Below, one piece after another: positions 19,427 through 28,242 of a DNA stretch of 38,981 nt; the stretch's first letter is position 1, and every line of letters starts with the position of its first letter. The notes below the pieces were generated by a model. It ran no database searches and had not been told where the DNA came from. It saw nothing but the letters and a program-made list of their open reading frames with translations. The stretch covers positions 1-38,981 of the forward strand of contig JADDOW010000010.1 of assembly GCA_016782225.1 (NCBI GenBank), given 5' to 3'. The translations under genes were made by a program, and so were the position numbers. Origin of the DNA: Nitrososphaeraceae archaeon (GTDB lineage Archaea > Thermoproteota > Nitrososphaeria > Nitrososphaerales > Nitrososphaeraceae).

Positions 19427-20295
19427 CAGTGGCAAAGAGCCAAACTCTTTTACCAATCACGGCGATTTTGAATTATGGGCAAAAAAAACCAATTGCAAAA
19501 TAATGCATATTACCAAACAACCATCATTAATAAAGGAGCACGGCCTATTTCTCAGATAATTTGAAAAATCTGATAAAACGATGTGGCAAGAACACTGATA
19601 CATGCTAGAACAAAAATTACCGGGTAGACATATTGAATATTTTAAGGTTCAAATTACCTTATACATTGAATTCATTTTCAGATGTTGGTACATGACTCTT
19701 TGATAAAATAGTGTGACAATCCTCAGTGCTCTTTAGAGTTTTTATCCCCCATCACAATATAGGAAAAAACATGAACTAATTCATTCTGGAGATATCTTTA
19801 AAGTAGTGTCATTGTAGTAATAGCAGCCACATCCATTAACATATTAATGAGGTGATTGCAATTGAAAAGGGGTTTATTAGATATGTTGGTCGGTACAGTT
19901 GAAGGGCCGCCCAACAACAACAACGCAATCTAGTAAACCCCATATACAATTTATTCCGACTAATAGACACAACAGACCTACAAGTATCAATTTTTTGTCA
20001 TTTTTCTCAATGACAGTTCTCTTAATTCAGACCACACTTGTCTGACATCATAATCCCATACGAACCATCTGTTTTCTCACCTTCAAATATCGATATTCAT
20101 ATATCAAAAGCTGTTTGCATTGTATTATCCACTACTGCCTATCTGCTCAAACAATGTTACATAGATAGAGTTTATGGAATCATTAGTTTTTGGAGAAATA
20201 TTTTAAAACCATTTTTCGTAGCCAGTTAAAGTTATAATCACCCATTTAAACCAATGCAGCTACAACGGCAATAAAATCTGATATTAGCCAAGAGA
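19427..20295. other. Long stretch without a supported gene
   Basis: A GAGGTGAT Shine-Dalgarno-like site at 19850-19857 precedes a 23-codon TTG frame (KRGLLDMLVGTVEGPP..., about 19862-19933), too short to call. The 63-codon frame at 20038 lacks protein character. Confidence 0.35.
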
Positions 20296-20640
20296 ATGGG
20301 TTTTTTTTCTCGTTTGGTTCTAGATAATGATAATCAACTATCTGCAGTACCATTTGTCAACGGTTTTGGCGGGATTAGCAATATAAAGAATGGACCAACA
20401 GCTGACTTTCTATTTGTTTTATCAATCGATTATGGCTGTGTCTATAGAACTATACCACCAACCAACTGGCTCGTATACTATCATTTGTATCGATCTTTCT
20501 TTAGAAGCATTCTCTTATGCAAATCTCTTGTGCTGTATCTTCCATACATTGAAACTGTTATTGCGTTATATATTCTAGGCATAAAAGGGCTCAACTACTT
20601 TTTAGACTCTGCTAAAGAGGTTTTTGGGTTTGATATCTAA
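20296..20640 (+). pseudogene. C-terminal remnant of a glucose/sorbosone dehydrogenase-like protein
   Basis: The segment VPFVNGFGGISNIKNG ... LFVLSIDYGCVYRTI (about 20350-20454) matches the last blade of secreted beta-propellers of the GSDH/sorbosone dehydrogenase type, where the usual form is GFGGITDIKVGPDG..YVLS...YRI. No upstream propeller sequence can be read in any frame. After PPTN the frame loses similarity, and an overlapping frame (PTGSYTIICIDLSLEAF...) competes. I read this as a decayed fragment, not a functional 114-aa gene. Confidence 0.5.
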
Positions 20641-20947
20641 ATGTGACCAATCATACATAAAATGGATTTATCAATGCCACCTTTTCCAAAATTGAGATTG
20701 TATAACCTATACTACAAAGCCTTTATCATATGCCCCTAAAACCCCGTTTCAATTAGAAATGATCATTTTAAAGTTTTTATCTTTTTCAGTTATAATTATT
20801 ATAGGAATTGCTTTGGGTAATGATTTCACCGTGGTTTTAAGTAAACTAATCTTTTTATCACCCTAATGTATATTGTATGAAATTCTTAAATTCCAAAAAT
20901 AAAACACAATAAAACAGATAAAAAAAATGAATTCAGGTGGTGTTTGA
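20641..20947. other. Intergenic, no feature seen
   Basis: AT-rich sequence between the propeller remnant and the cupredoxin remnant, with no open frame of note. Confidence 0.4.
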
Positions 20948-21142
20948 TTACCAACTCTGGTTTACTGTGACAATTCCCGAAATCCATGGATGGACTGCGC
21001 AAATATATCTATATGTGCCTGCTTTTTCAAATGTTAGCGTGTAGGAGGAAATTGGTGGGAGCTCCAGGTGGTGATAGCCCCTCTGGCCAAATCCAGCCAG
21101 AATTGACAAAAAACTCGGAATGTGAAAAAAAGAGATAATCAA
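20948..21142 (-). pseudogene. Truncated blue-copper (cupredoxin) protein
   Basis: The last 40 residues (ISSYTLTFEKAGTYRYICAV then HPWISGIVTV) are the C-terminal half of a plastocyanin-like domain, with the Cys and His copper ligands in the C-x3-H loop. The N-terminal half, which carries the first copper His and the export signal, is missing; the sequence before FGQRGYHHLELPP shows no cupredoxin pattern. Cupredoxins act as extracellular electron carriers and are abundant in ammonia oxidisers. Here the copper site cannot be complete, so I call it a fragment. Confidence 0.6.
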
Positions 21143-21634
21143 AAGCGCATTTGATAAAAGAGATAAAGCTCTTGATTCAACATCGATAGGAAAGGTTAAT
21201 TATTATAGGAGAATTCCCTCCATCACAATATCTTTTATGCGTTTACCAAATCAAATAACTATAGACTAGTGAATGTGCAATTGTGGTAAATAAGGACATG
21301 AGCCACAACGATACTCAAAGATGACATAGGGCCAAAGGGCATTTGGTTAGGTGATGGGATTTAACTAATTATTTGAATTGGTATCAGTTTACTATAGCTT
21401 TTGATGAAAAGCATTTCGCTGGGAAGGCTAAAAGGGCTAATGCGGATATCGGTTTCCGATATGAATTCATACCAATAACAGTTCCACCATGTGGTGGGGA
21501 TTTATTTTAATGCAGCAAATCACATTATCTAAAAACCCCATATATCAAATAATCATCTCAATAAGAGACGACGTATCCCATAAGTTAGACATCTTACCAC
21601 AATAGGAATAGAAAGGCTTTACAAATAGCATGAT
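21143..21634. other. Intergenic with diverged repeat sequence
   Basis: It contains a family-2 repeat copy at 21434-21519. Upstream, about 21331-21400 has GGGCCAAAGGG and GGTATCAGTTTACT, which resemble dispersed family 1 only distantly. Confidence 0.35.
21434..21519 (+). repeat. Dispersed intergenic repeat, family 2 (copy c) with a perfect hairpin
   Basis: It opens GGGCTAATGCGGATATCGG, carries ATATCGG-TTT-CCGATAT (a perfect 7-bp stem, about 21444-21460), later GTTCCACC, and ends TTATTTTAATGCAGCAAAT. The start and end blocks match copies a and b. Confidence 0.5.
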
Positions 21635-21859
21635 TTAACCCATTGGAAAATACCCTCGGTACATAATATACTCAGGAGATTTTTGGGCATTATCGTATGT
21701 TTTTATGCAGTGACAAAGAGACCCTAAAGGCAATGTCAAGTATATTATAGGCTCCATAAAAAAGTAGTTCAATTTAGTAATAGTTATTTTGCCAGTTGTG
21801 CAAAGGGAATCCTTTAATAGCATTATCATAAATTTCCAATCTGGACAATAACAATCCAT
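21635..21859 (-). CDS. Possible Cys-rich hypothetical protein, 74 aa
   Basis: From ATG 21859 the frame reads MDCYCPDWKFMIMLLKDS..., with several Cys and a hydrophobic middle, ending AQKSPEYIMYRGYFPMG. The frame is also open to 21895, where it would overlap the 5' end of the endonuclease V gene. No family is recognised. It may be chance, but the composition is better than random. Confidence 0.3.
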   Translation of the reverse strand: MDCYCPDWKFMIMLLKDSLCTTGKITITKLNYFFMEPIIYLTLPLGSLCHCIKTYDNAQKSPEYIMYRGYFPMG

Positions 21860-21906
21860 ATGCCAATGTAAAAAGGTTTCAGGAACAACTCGCAAAAAAG
21901 ATTACA

Positions 21907-22479
21907 ATGAATGACGATTTTGACGGAGAGATTGAACTTGTTTGCGGAGTGGATGTATCATACCAACAGGAAATTGCACATTGCTCAGCGGTTATAGTCA
22001 AAAAAAAGACATTGGAAGCGGTAGAAGTAGCCAGGAGCAGAAGTATCGCAAAATTCCCATACATCCCAGGATTATTTATGCTAAGGGAATCAAATCCTAT
22101 AATGCATGCTTTAAAATTGCTAAAGAATCCTTTTCAGCTTCTACTCATTGACGGACATGGATTGCTTCATCCCAGAAGATGTGGCCTAGCATGCTATATC
22201 GGCATAATCACAAATAAGCCCACCATTGGAGTTGCAAAAAGTTTGTTATGTGGAAGTCTCCAATCGGATGGTTTTGTTAAATATAACGAAGAGATCCTTG
22301 GTTATGCCATAAAAAGGGACACCAAACCAAGGAAAACGATTTATGTGAGTATCGGTCATAAGATAGGCCTACCTACCGCAGTAAAGCTGGTTAGAGCACT
22401 CACAAAGACAGGAGAATTGATTCCCGAGCCTCTTAGAGTTGCAGACATTACATCCAAAGATCATGGCAATAGAGAATGA
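21907..22479 (+). CDS. nfi: Endonuclease V (deaminated-base repair nuclease)
   Basis: The protein shows the family's hallmarks: CGVDVSY with metal Asp16, PYIPGLFMLRE (wedge motif and Glu61), IDGHGLLHPRRCGLA with Asp82, and GVAKS with Lys111. EndoV cleaves DNA or RNA one nucleotide 3' to inosine and other deaminated bases, acting in the cytoplasm. From ATG 21907 it is 190 aa, slightly short. The in-frame sequence before the ATG (ANVKRFQEQLAKKIT) looks like the usual N-terminal helix, open back to 21832, but that stretch has no ATG, GTG or TTG. The true start may therefore be non-standard, or the 5' end damaged. No operon partner is seen. Confidence 0.88.
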   Translation: MNDDFDGEIELVCGVDVSYQQEIAHCSAVIVKKKTLEAVEVARSRSIAKFPYIPGLFMLRESNPIMHALKLLKNPFQLLLIDGHGLLHPRRCGLACYIGIITNKPTIGVAKSLLCGSLQSDGFVKYNEEILGYAIKRDTKPRKTIYVSIGHKIGLPTAVKLVRALTKTGELIPEPLRVADITSKDHGNRE

Positions 22480-22714
22480 ATCAAATCTTGACCAAACTAT
22501 AGCGTATTTTTTTTGAAAATACACATATTCTGTGAGCATATCCACATCTTTGTTTAAGTTTATGATTTGCGCTTGCTCTTGTTTTAAGTCCGAATGATTA
22601 TATTAGATTAATTCTTTAACTGAATAAAGCGCAATTCCAAACTTAAAGATGTTTATTCAATTTTCCAAGAAGATCAGCATTTTTCAATCTTTACCATCTT
22701 CTGGGATTGATTGA

Positions 22715-22727
22715 TTATATATTTATA
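22715..22727 (+). promoter_or_regulatory. TATA box for the zinc-finger micro-protein
   Basis: TTATATATTTATA lies 29-41 nt before ATG 22756, fitting a leaderless transcript. Confidence 0.5.
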
Positions 22728-22755
22728 TCCGCAATTGCATATATCTTAGAAAGGT

Positions 22756-22869
22756 ATGCCTGAAACACCAACCTTTAGTGAAAAACCTTTTAGAACCTGC
22801 CAGGTTTGTAGAATTGTTTTTGATACCATAGAGGAAAAAGAGGAACACACAAAATCAGTACATTCATAG
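22756..22869 (+). CDS. One-finger C2H2 zinc-finger micro-protein, 37 aa
   Basis: A complete frame ATG to TAG: an N-terminal tail (MPETPTFSEKPF), then RTCQVCRIVF with Cys15 and Cys18, an acidic helix, and H-x4-H (HTKSVH, His31 and His36). It is the same architecture as the gene at 4076-4186, with a longer N-terminus. Zinc binding is expected; the target is unknown. A TATA box at the right distance supports expression. Confidence 0.75.
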   Translation: MPETPTFSEKPFRTCQVCRIVFDTIEEKEEHTKSVHS

Positions 22870-22917
22870 GGTAAACCTCCAAACGAATGCAGTTTAGGCA
22901 CATGATCTAAATTATTT

Positions 22918-23152
22918 ATGACATGGCAACATACTTTTGATGATTTTAAAACTCACTATCCATTTATAGCACCATACACTCAAGTAATTGAGAAAACCAC
23001 AAATAGAAGAAAAACAATGCCTGTACGCATAAACAAAACATTAGAAAGGAACATCTCCTGAAGATCTCGAAGACACATATACCAAATCTATTATGACCAA
23101 GGCGTCACGAAAAAAGGCATTAGATCCACATCATAGATACTACAATTTTTAA
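22918..23152 (+). pseudogene. Small basic protein with a frameshift
   Basis: ATG 22918 opens MTWQHTFDDFKTHYPFIAPY and continues basic (TTNRRKTMPVRINKTLE) to a stop at 23059-23061. The overlapping frame continues GTSPEDLEDTYTKSIM...KALDPHHRYYNF to TAA at 23150-23152. Joined at about 23045 they give about 77 aa, which reads as one protein. Alternatively only the first 47 aa are made. No family is recognised; the high Lys/Arg content suggests nucleic-acid contact. Confidence 0.45.
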
Positions 23153-23192
23153 AACCCTAAAATACCTTAATTAAAGACATCAATCCTATACA

Positions 23193-23888
23193 ATGGACGA
23201 TAAAAGAAACACGGGCTTTAAAACCAAAATTCCAACCCTTACGATAGTAATATGGATGATATATCTGGTAACATTCCAATCTGTTGCGCTTGCCCAGAAA
23301 AATGTAACAACAACTATACCCACTGCAAGTTTCATTGGTGTTGTTACAAAAGTCATTGACGGTGATACACTTGATGTAAAGGCCAAAGATGGAAAAACAA
23401 TTGCGATAAGGCTTGCCCTTGTCGACGCCCCAGAGACAAATGAGCCTGGGTACACCCAAGCAAAGAACTTTGTATCCCAAAATTGCCTAAACAAGGAAGC
23501 AGTGGTGGACCCTGACAACAACCAAAACCCATCGTTTTCAAGGCTTGTTGCTGTTGTTTACTGTGAAGGTCTTGACATTAACGGGGCAATTATTGCCAAT
23601 GGTTTTGCACCCATTTACCGTAGTTTTTGTGATGTTTCAGAATTTGCAAATACTGTTTGGGCTCAGTTTGGATGCGGCAATAACGACACTTCAAACAACA
23701 ATGGTGCACCTAGCAAAGACGATGAGGCGGAACCACGCGAATGTGATGTCTTCTATCCAGATGTTTGTATACAATCTGCCCCTCCTGACTTAGACTGTGG
23801 TGAAATAAAGCACAAAAACTTCAAAGTCCTTTCTACAGATCAACATGGATTCGATGGGGATGGTGACGGCATAGGCTGCGACTCATAA
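23193..23888 (+). CDS. Secreted thermonuclease (SNase domain) with excalibur calcium-binding tail, 231 aa
   Basis: A signal peptide or anchor (about 13-35, ending VALAQ) is followed by an SNase domain: VIDGDTLDV (Asp56, Asp58), IRLALVDAPET (Arg73, Asp79, Glu81) and SFSRLVAVVYC (Arg117). These correspond to the calcium ligands and catalytic Arg/Glu of staphylococcal nuclease. The C-terminus is an excalibur domain (about 197-231) with DLDCGEI and DGDGDGIGCDS. The enzyme should cut DNA/RNA outside the cell. Just past the stop another frame reads NVTRNATGPKSQNATEGE and runs to 24000, an Asn/Thr/Gln-rich tail like those of neighbouring secreted proteins. A one-base shift near 23885 may have removed a natural C-terminal extension. 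Confidence 0.9.
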   Translation: MDDKRNTGFKTKIPTLTIVIWMIYLVTFQSVALAQKNVTTTIPTASFIGVVTKVIDGDTLDVKAKDGKTIAIRLALVDAPETNEPGYTQAKNFVSQNCLNKEAVVDPDNNQNPSFSRLVAVVYCEGLDINGAIIANGFAPIYRSFCDVSEFANTVWAQFGCGNNDTSNNNGAPSKDDEAEPRECDVFYPDVCIQSAPPDLDCGEIKHKNFKVLSTDQHGFDGDGDGIGCDS

Positions 23889-24002
23889 CGTAACAAGAAA
23901 CGCAACTGGACCAAAGTCACAAAACGCAACAGAAGGTGAAACCTCTGCACAACAAAATAGGACTATTCAAATTCAACAGCCAGGCCAAACAACTCGTTAA
24001 GA

Positions 24003-24170
24003 ATGAAGAAATTTTCCGTAATCACCGTTCTTTTGGCCATTGGACATTCTTCAGATTTATTCATGAGACAACCAAATCAAAGCAACAAAATATTCCGCCA
24101 TTTTTTAAACAAAATTTCACCTTCACATTTGTTGGTATGCAGAATGATTCGACATTGCTATTTCTTTTGA
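24003..24170 (+). CDS. Possible secreted peptide or truncated exported protein, 55 aa
   Basis: ATG 24003 starts with a typical signal peptide (MKKFSVITVLLAIGHSS), but the mature part is short and basic and ends RMIRHCYFF. An overlapping frame ends FVGMQNDSTLLFLLI. It begins 2 nt after the stop of the extended nuclease frame, so it may be a following gene in the same transcript that has since lost its body. Confidence 0.35.
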   Translation: MKKFSVITVLLAIGHSSDLFMRQPNQSNKIFRHFLNKISPSHLLVCRMIRHCYFF

Positions 24171-24404
24171 TTTAAATATGCCATAATCAAATAATATCCA
24201 TTTTTTTATCACGGCATATTTCCCACATAACACATATTCAGTGTTTTCAACCAAGAGTGGTGTGTCCAGTTCTATAGTTGCAAAGACAACAACATTATGA
24301 TTATCAGTCGAGTTTACACCTAGCCCAATAAATTAAAGTGCTTAAACAAGCATTGATTTAGTTTCTGTTATAACACATATAGATACTCACACCTCTCTCC
24401 TTTT

Positions 24405-25181
24405 ATGGATAAGGTAAATGACGCAACAGTGCCAACTGCAATTATTACAGGCTCAACCAAAGGCATAGGAAAAGCAACGGCTAAATTATTGGCAAAAAGG
24501 GGGTACAATGTAGTCATTTGCTCAAGGAGCCAAAGTGACATAGGCAAAACAGTTGAGGAAATTATGTCGGTGGCAAGGGCAAAGAACTTTACAAAGAAAA
24601 AATCAGCGACACAAGTAATGGGGTTAAGATGTGATGTATGTGCTTCCTCTGATGTTAGATCACTTGTTAAATCAACGATGGAAATGTTTGGAGGAATAGA
24701 TGTGTTGGTCAATAACGCAGGCATTCTGCTGTACAAAAATTTGGCGGATATGTCCGAGGAGGAATGGGCAAAGACAATTAACACAAACCTTACAGGCACT
24801 TTTCTGTTTTGCAAAACAGTTCTTCCACATATGGTAAAAAGCAACTCAGGAGTCATAATCAACGTTAGTTCTGGCGCAGGCAAAATGGGGTTTCCAAAGC
24901 TTTCTGCATATTGCGCAAGTAAATTTGGGGTAATGGGCTTAAGCGAAAGTCTGGCATCAGAGGTTAATGACTATAACATAAGGGTTATGACAATATGCCC
25001 CGGCGAGATTGACACGCAGATGATAAATGATGCCGTTGAATTGGGTTACAGTTTGCATTGTAAAAGGAGTGAAATGTATAAACCCGAGGATGTTGCCCAA
25101 AGGATTCTGGATATGATAACCAAAACCAGCGTATACAGAAATGCACAATGTGTCGAGTTTTATAGCGGCATTAGCCAATAA
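24405..25181 (+). CDS. Short-chain dehydrogenase/reductase, 258 aa
   Basis: The Rossmann loop TGSTKGIG lies at 15-22, NNAG at 103-106, the catalytic Ser in NVSSGAG (153-159) and Y169-x3-K173 in the usual order, so all four catalytic elements are present. CPGEID after the active site is the usual PG motif. Cytoplasmic, NAD(P)-dependent oxidoreductase; the closest general annotation is 3-oxoacyl-reductase-like, but the substrate cannot be told from sequence. Length is standard. Unlike the other SDR at 18584 it has no lesion. The start ATG 24405 follows a pyrimidine-rich stretch. Confidence 0.87.
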   Translation: MDKVNDATVPTAIITGSTKGIGKATAKLLAKRGYNVVICSRSQSDIGKTVEEIMSVARAKNFTKKKSATQVMGLRCDVCASSDVRSLVKSTMEMFGGIDVLVNNAGILLYKNLADMSEEEWAKTINTNLTGTFLFCKTVLPHMVKSNSGVIINVSSGAGKMGFPKLSAYCASKFGVMGLSESLASEVNDYNIRVMTICPGEIDTQMINDAVELGYSLHCKRSEMYKPEDVAQRILDMITKTSVYRNAQCVEFYSGISQ

Positions 25182-25679
25182 GGGTTCTGAGTACTATTTT
25201 TCTTCTTTTCTCTATCTGGTGTGTTTGTGTTCTTTTACCTCTGACAATATATGTTACTGCCAAATGATAAAACAAAAATAAACCCTTGAGACATATGGAT
25301 AACTAATTTTAACTATAATGCCTTTTAACGCCATTTGACTTTAACGCATAAACAATATTTTGGTATGAGCCCATTAGGATACCCGCACCTTAACACATTC
25401 GATGTAACTTTTTCATCTATCCGCATGTTAGCACGTATTTGTAAACGGGTTTGGTGAAATCATGATGCGGTTTTCACATGGGTTGCAATAGGAAATAATT
25501 GTATTCATTAACCTGAAGGGTTGTGGCTTTCGCCAACTGCACAAGAACCAAGACACAGTGTTATTAAATATTAGGTCGTGCTACTGCATATGCCTACATA
25601 ACTACTAATTTCCGAATTATTTTAAAAGACCTTAGGGATAGGATCATATAATATACTATGTTATATATCATATACTGCA
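25182..25679. other. Intergenic, no supported gene
   Basis: A minus-strand frame overlapping the SDR end (about 25180-25305, ...VRGKRTQTHQIEKRRK...) is basic and open for about 40 codons but lacks a good start. TATA-rich sequence around 25645-25675 may be the promoter of the next gene. Confidence 0.35.
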
Positions 25680-25886
25680 TTGCATTGGACTAAAAATTGC
25701 AATTGTAACCGCTGGATGACTGATTCTAAGACGATAGAGTTTTTTAAGATAAGCAATTCAAGGACTGAGCTTAGGTGCAGCAGGTGTCACGGTCTGATGG
25801 GTTGGTGGGATGAGCCCCCGCGTACAAAAAAGATAACACCAATCAAGCGGGAATGGTCTCATGAAGAATGTCTGTCTATGCGTTAG
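25680..25886 (+). CDS. Small zinc-ribbon-like protein, 68 aa
   Basis: The frame opens with TTG 25680; an internal ATG at 25716 is an alternative. The core has LRCSRCHGLMGWWDEPP, a C-x2-C-H cluster, and a Cys near the C-terminus (HEECLSMR). An upstream CNC pair (residues 7-9) is included only if the TTG is used. The Cys spacing suggests zinc. I do not recognise the family. It is flanked by long non-coding DNA. Confidence 0.5.
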   Translation: MHWTKNCNCNRWMTDSKTIEFFKISNSRTELRCSRCHGLMGWWDEPPRTKKITPIKREWSHEECLSMR

Positions 25887-26129
25887 ATTTTTTTCCAGTT
25901 ATAATGGTCATTATTTTTGACAGGATTCCAAAAAGTGAACAAAAACAAATTATGTTCTAGTTGGTGATATATTGAATACCGATCACTTTATAAAAATCAG
26001 TCCAGGTTTCCCTCAATAACTGGGGTTATTGTTGTGTGCACAAAGGCTCATAGCCGCAACATTGCCATAAGATCAATACAAAGGCCACACATTACAAAAA
26101 AAAGGCACATGCCTAGCTAGACCCAGTTC

Positions 26130-26288
26130 ATGCCGATTCAGGGCATAGTAATGGTTATGGCTATCGATGCACCCCACCCACTTTACTCATCATTCAAAAC
26201 GCAAACCAAAAAACTAAGGTATATGGATATAACAAATGACAGATTGAATAACCAACAAGGATCTAATGGCCCATTGATAAAGCCGTAA
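26130..26288 (+). CDS. Possible 52-aa protein
   Basis: ATG 26130 opens MPIQGIVMVMAIDAPHPLYS and ends QQGSNGPLIKP. A central basic patch (KTQTKKLRY) is followed by DITNDRLNNQ. Composition is plausible; no family is recognised and there is no ribosome-binding site. Confidence 0.35.
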   Translation: MPIQGIVMVMAIDAPHPLYSSFKTQTKKLRYMDITNDRLNNQQGSNGPLIKP

Positions 26289-26444
26289 CAATTCTGTAAA
26301 ATAAAAAATGACTAAATTAAATGCAACAATAAGCAGGCTGAAACCCATAAAAAAAGAAACAGGCCTATCAGCATGGTTTGTCCACTTGGTTTTTTAGTAA
26401 TTAGATTTATTTCCTATGAATCATCGAGCAAAAGACTATCATTT

Positions 26445-26714
26445 TTATTTCTTACGTTGTTGTGACTCAATTTCATTCAATCCTTTTTCAGAAATGGAAA
26501 TAGAGTGATCTACGCCTAAGTTTGGCTTGATAGGGATATTAACAAGTCCTTTTGCCTCCAAATGTCGTGATAGATCATAAACTGTTTGCTCATCTATTCC
26601 TGCACTTTGTGCAATATGGGCAATAACTATGTCTTTGCCAACATCCCCACCAGACATATCATATAAAGTTTGAAGAATGTGAAATGCCGATTTTTTAAAG
26701 TCATCTGTATCCAT
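26445..26714 (-). CDS. Winged-helix DNA-binding protein, 89 aa
   Basis: The whole protein is one winged-helix domain: a first helix (FKKSAFHILQTLYDM), then VIAHIAQSAGIDEQTVYDLS as the helix-turn-helix, and a recognition/wing part LEAKGLVNIPI...VDHSISISEKG. This is the pattern of small MarR/ArsR-like or TrmB-like archaeal regulators. No ligand domain is present. It probably binds DNA as a dimer. ATG at 26714; the upstream DNA on the other side is a possible operator region. Confidence 0.7.
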   Translation of the reverse strand: MDTDDFKKSAFHILQTLYDMSGGDVGKDIVIAHIAQSAGIDEQTVYDLSRHLEAKGLVNIPIKPNLGVDHSISISEKGLNEIESQQRKK

Positions 26715-26762
26715 TATTATGGTGTCTCATGATTTTATAAAAGCATTAAAGTCACTCTTGCA

Positions 26763-27499
26763 TTATACTTTACCTTTAGCACTAGCCAAAACAAATAAAC
26801 AACAATACTGTAAGATCTCAATTTCCCCGAGTTGGACAATACCGATATCTGTTCCTAAAATAGATACTATCATGGCTAATGGTAATTCTGAATTTAAAGG
26901 TTTATCCCCAATTGGTTTAAATGAATCTTTACGTACAAGAAATGCTGTTTGATTCCGTTATTTGTGTAAAAAAGATACCCATGAAATCCAAATGCACGAC
27001 ACTATGAACATGATTAACGCCATTCTCAATCAAGGCTTCTTTAAGTAACATCATATATCTATTAGAGTTACTTTGCCGCTTTTCCCCTTTTGGGATTTCC
27101 GAAAACATTACAAAAAGAAAATGCAAAGGTATTGGCATGCAGTAGTTTTTTCACCACCATTTGGTCCAAATAATAACACCATCACCTTCTTTCACAATCA
27201 AATGAGATTCAAGTAGTGTAAGGTTCTGCCTGAAGGATTTTTTAGGCCCCTTGCCACAATAGATTAGAGATAGAGCACCAACCATCATTTGACAAATCAC
27301 AATTGAGAAACAGTTTGCTTGCCAAGGATAATTGTTGCTTTTAGGTTTTCCAGTGCGGGTCAAGGACATGGCTTTTCAACCGCAAAAGGAAAGAATATTG
27401 CTTTTCTCTTTGGTTATCTCTGCTTTTTTTAGGCTTTTGAGCAGAACGGGTTTGTGATCGAACACGTTTTTCTACAATCCGCATATGCAATCTATGCAT
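26763..27499 (-). pseudogene. Unrecognised gene spread over several frames
   Basis: Successive protein-like pieces follow each other on the minus strand. First is a basic 52-aa frame from ATG 27499 (RIVEKRVRSQTRSAQKPKKS...) to 27341. Next comes a frame at 27369-27151 (MMVGALSLIYCGKGPKK..., VKEGDGVIIW), then 27138-26929 (RYMMLLKEALIENGVNHVHS), then 26945-26763 (LPLAMIVSILGTDIGIVQLG). They may represent one gene of about 240 aa carrying three frameshifts, or a true basic micro-protein followed by debris. No family is recognised. Confidence 0.35.
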
Positions 27500-27584
27500 A
27501 CAATACAATGGAACATCTTTACTGGAAATCCTAATGGAAATATCTTTAAATCCTTATTTAGGCAATAGAATCATGTGATAGATA

Positions 27585-27971
27585 TTGCAAAGGAACCCAG
27601 ATATCATCTATGCATTAAATAAAAAAGCATTGTCCCTCTACAGGCTACAGCGATACGACAAAGCCTTGGAAAAACTTGATGAAGCCATATCAATGGACAT
27701 CAACAATTCAGAAGCCTATAATCTGAAGGGTCTTGTGTTAATGAATAGTAACCGATATACCGAAGCTCTTTCGGCTTTTGATAAATCCATAGAGATTGAT
27801 TCAAAATATTTGGCGCCTCTAATAAATAAAGGCATTGTGTTTATGAAAATTCAAAAATATAATGAAGCTATCGACAATTTCAATAAAGCATTGCAAATCA
27901 ATCCCGTAGATCAGCTTGCGTTGGATGCTAAGAATACTGCAATGAATCTATTGAAACGATATTCCGGATAA
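27585..27971 (+). CDS. TPR-repeat protein, 128 aa
   Basis: Three tetratricopeptide repeats are clear: IIYALNKKALSLYRLQRYDK, then EAYNLKGLVLMNSNRYTEAL, then LAPLINKGIVFMKIQKYNEA, each with the W/L-G-Y-A-P pattern. A helix caps the C-terminus. TPR proteins are protein-protein scaffolds. The frame has only a TTG start (27585), directly preceded by ATG-TGA-TAG in frame. The N-terminus may have been cut by stop mutations or a shift. Soluble; no partner domain is present. Confidence 0.75.
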   Translation: MQRNPDIIYALNKKALSLYRLQRYDKALEKLDEAISMDINNSEAYNLKGLVLMNSNRYTEALSAFDKSIEIDSKYLAPLINKGIVFMKIQKYNEAIDNFNKALQINPVDQLALDAKNTAMNLLKRYSG

Positions 27972-28038
27972 CATATATCGGATGTAACAAGCGATAAAAT
28001 GGGCAAAACAATATGTTCAGCATTTGGAATTTAGGCTT

Positions 28039-28061
28039 TGCCTGATTCGTTGTATCAGGCA
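28039..28061 (+). terminator. 8-bp hairpin downstream of the TPR gene
   Basis: TGCCTGAT and ATCAGGCA are exact inverted repeats around a 7-nt loop, 68 nt after the TPR stop. No U-run follows, so it may be an RNA 3'-end structure rather than a bacterial-style terminator. Confidence 0.4.
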
Positions 28062-28242
28062 GTGATTAAGATTTATCCCCATCCCTCGGTTTCAGAATAA
28101 GGGCCCACTCCCATAGTTTTTCCTGGCTTTAGCAGTTTTAGAAACCCATGTGTTTACCAAAAAATCCATTGAGGCATCCCTCCTATTCTCATTGTTTAAT
28201 TGTCTGAAAAAACTTTTTAATATATTTAATAATTACAATTCA

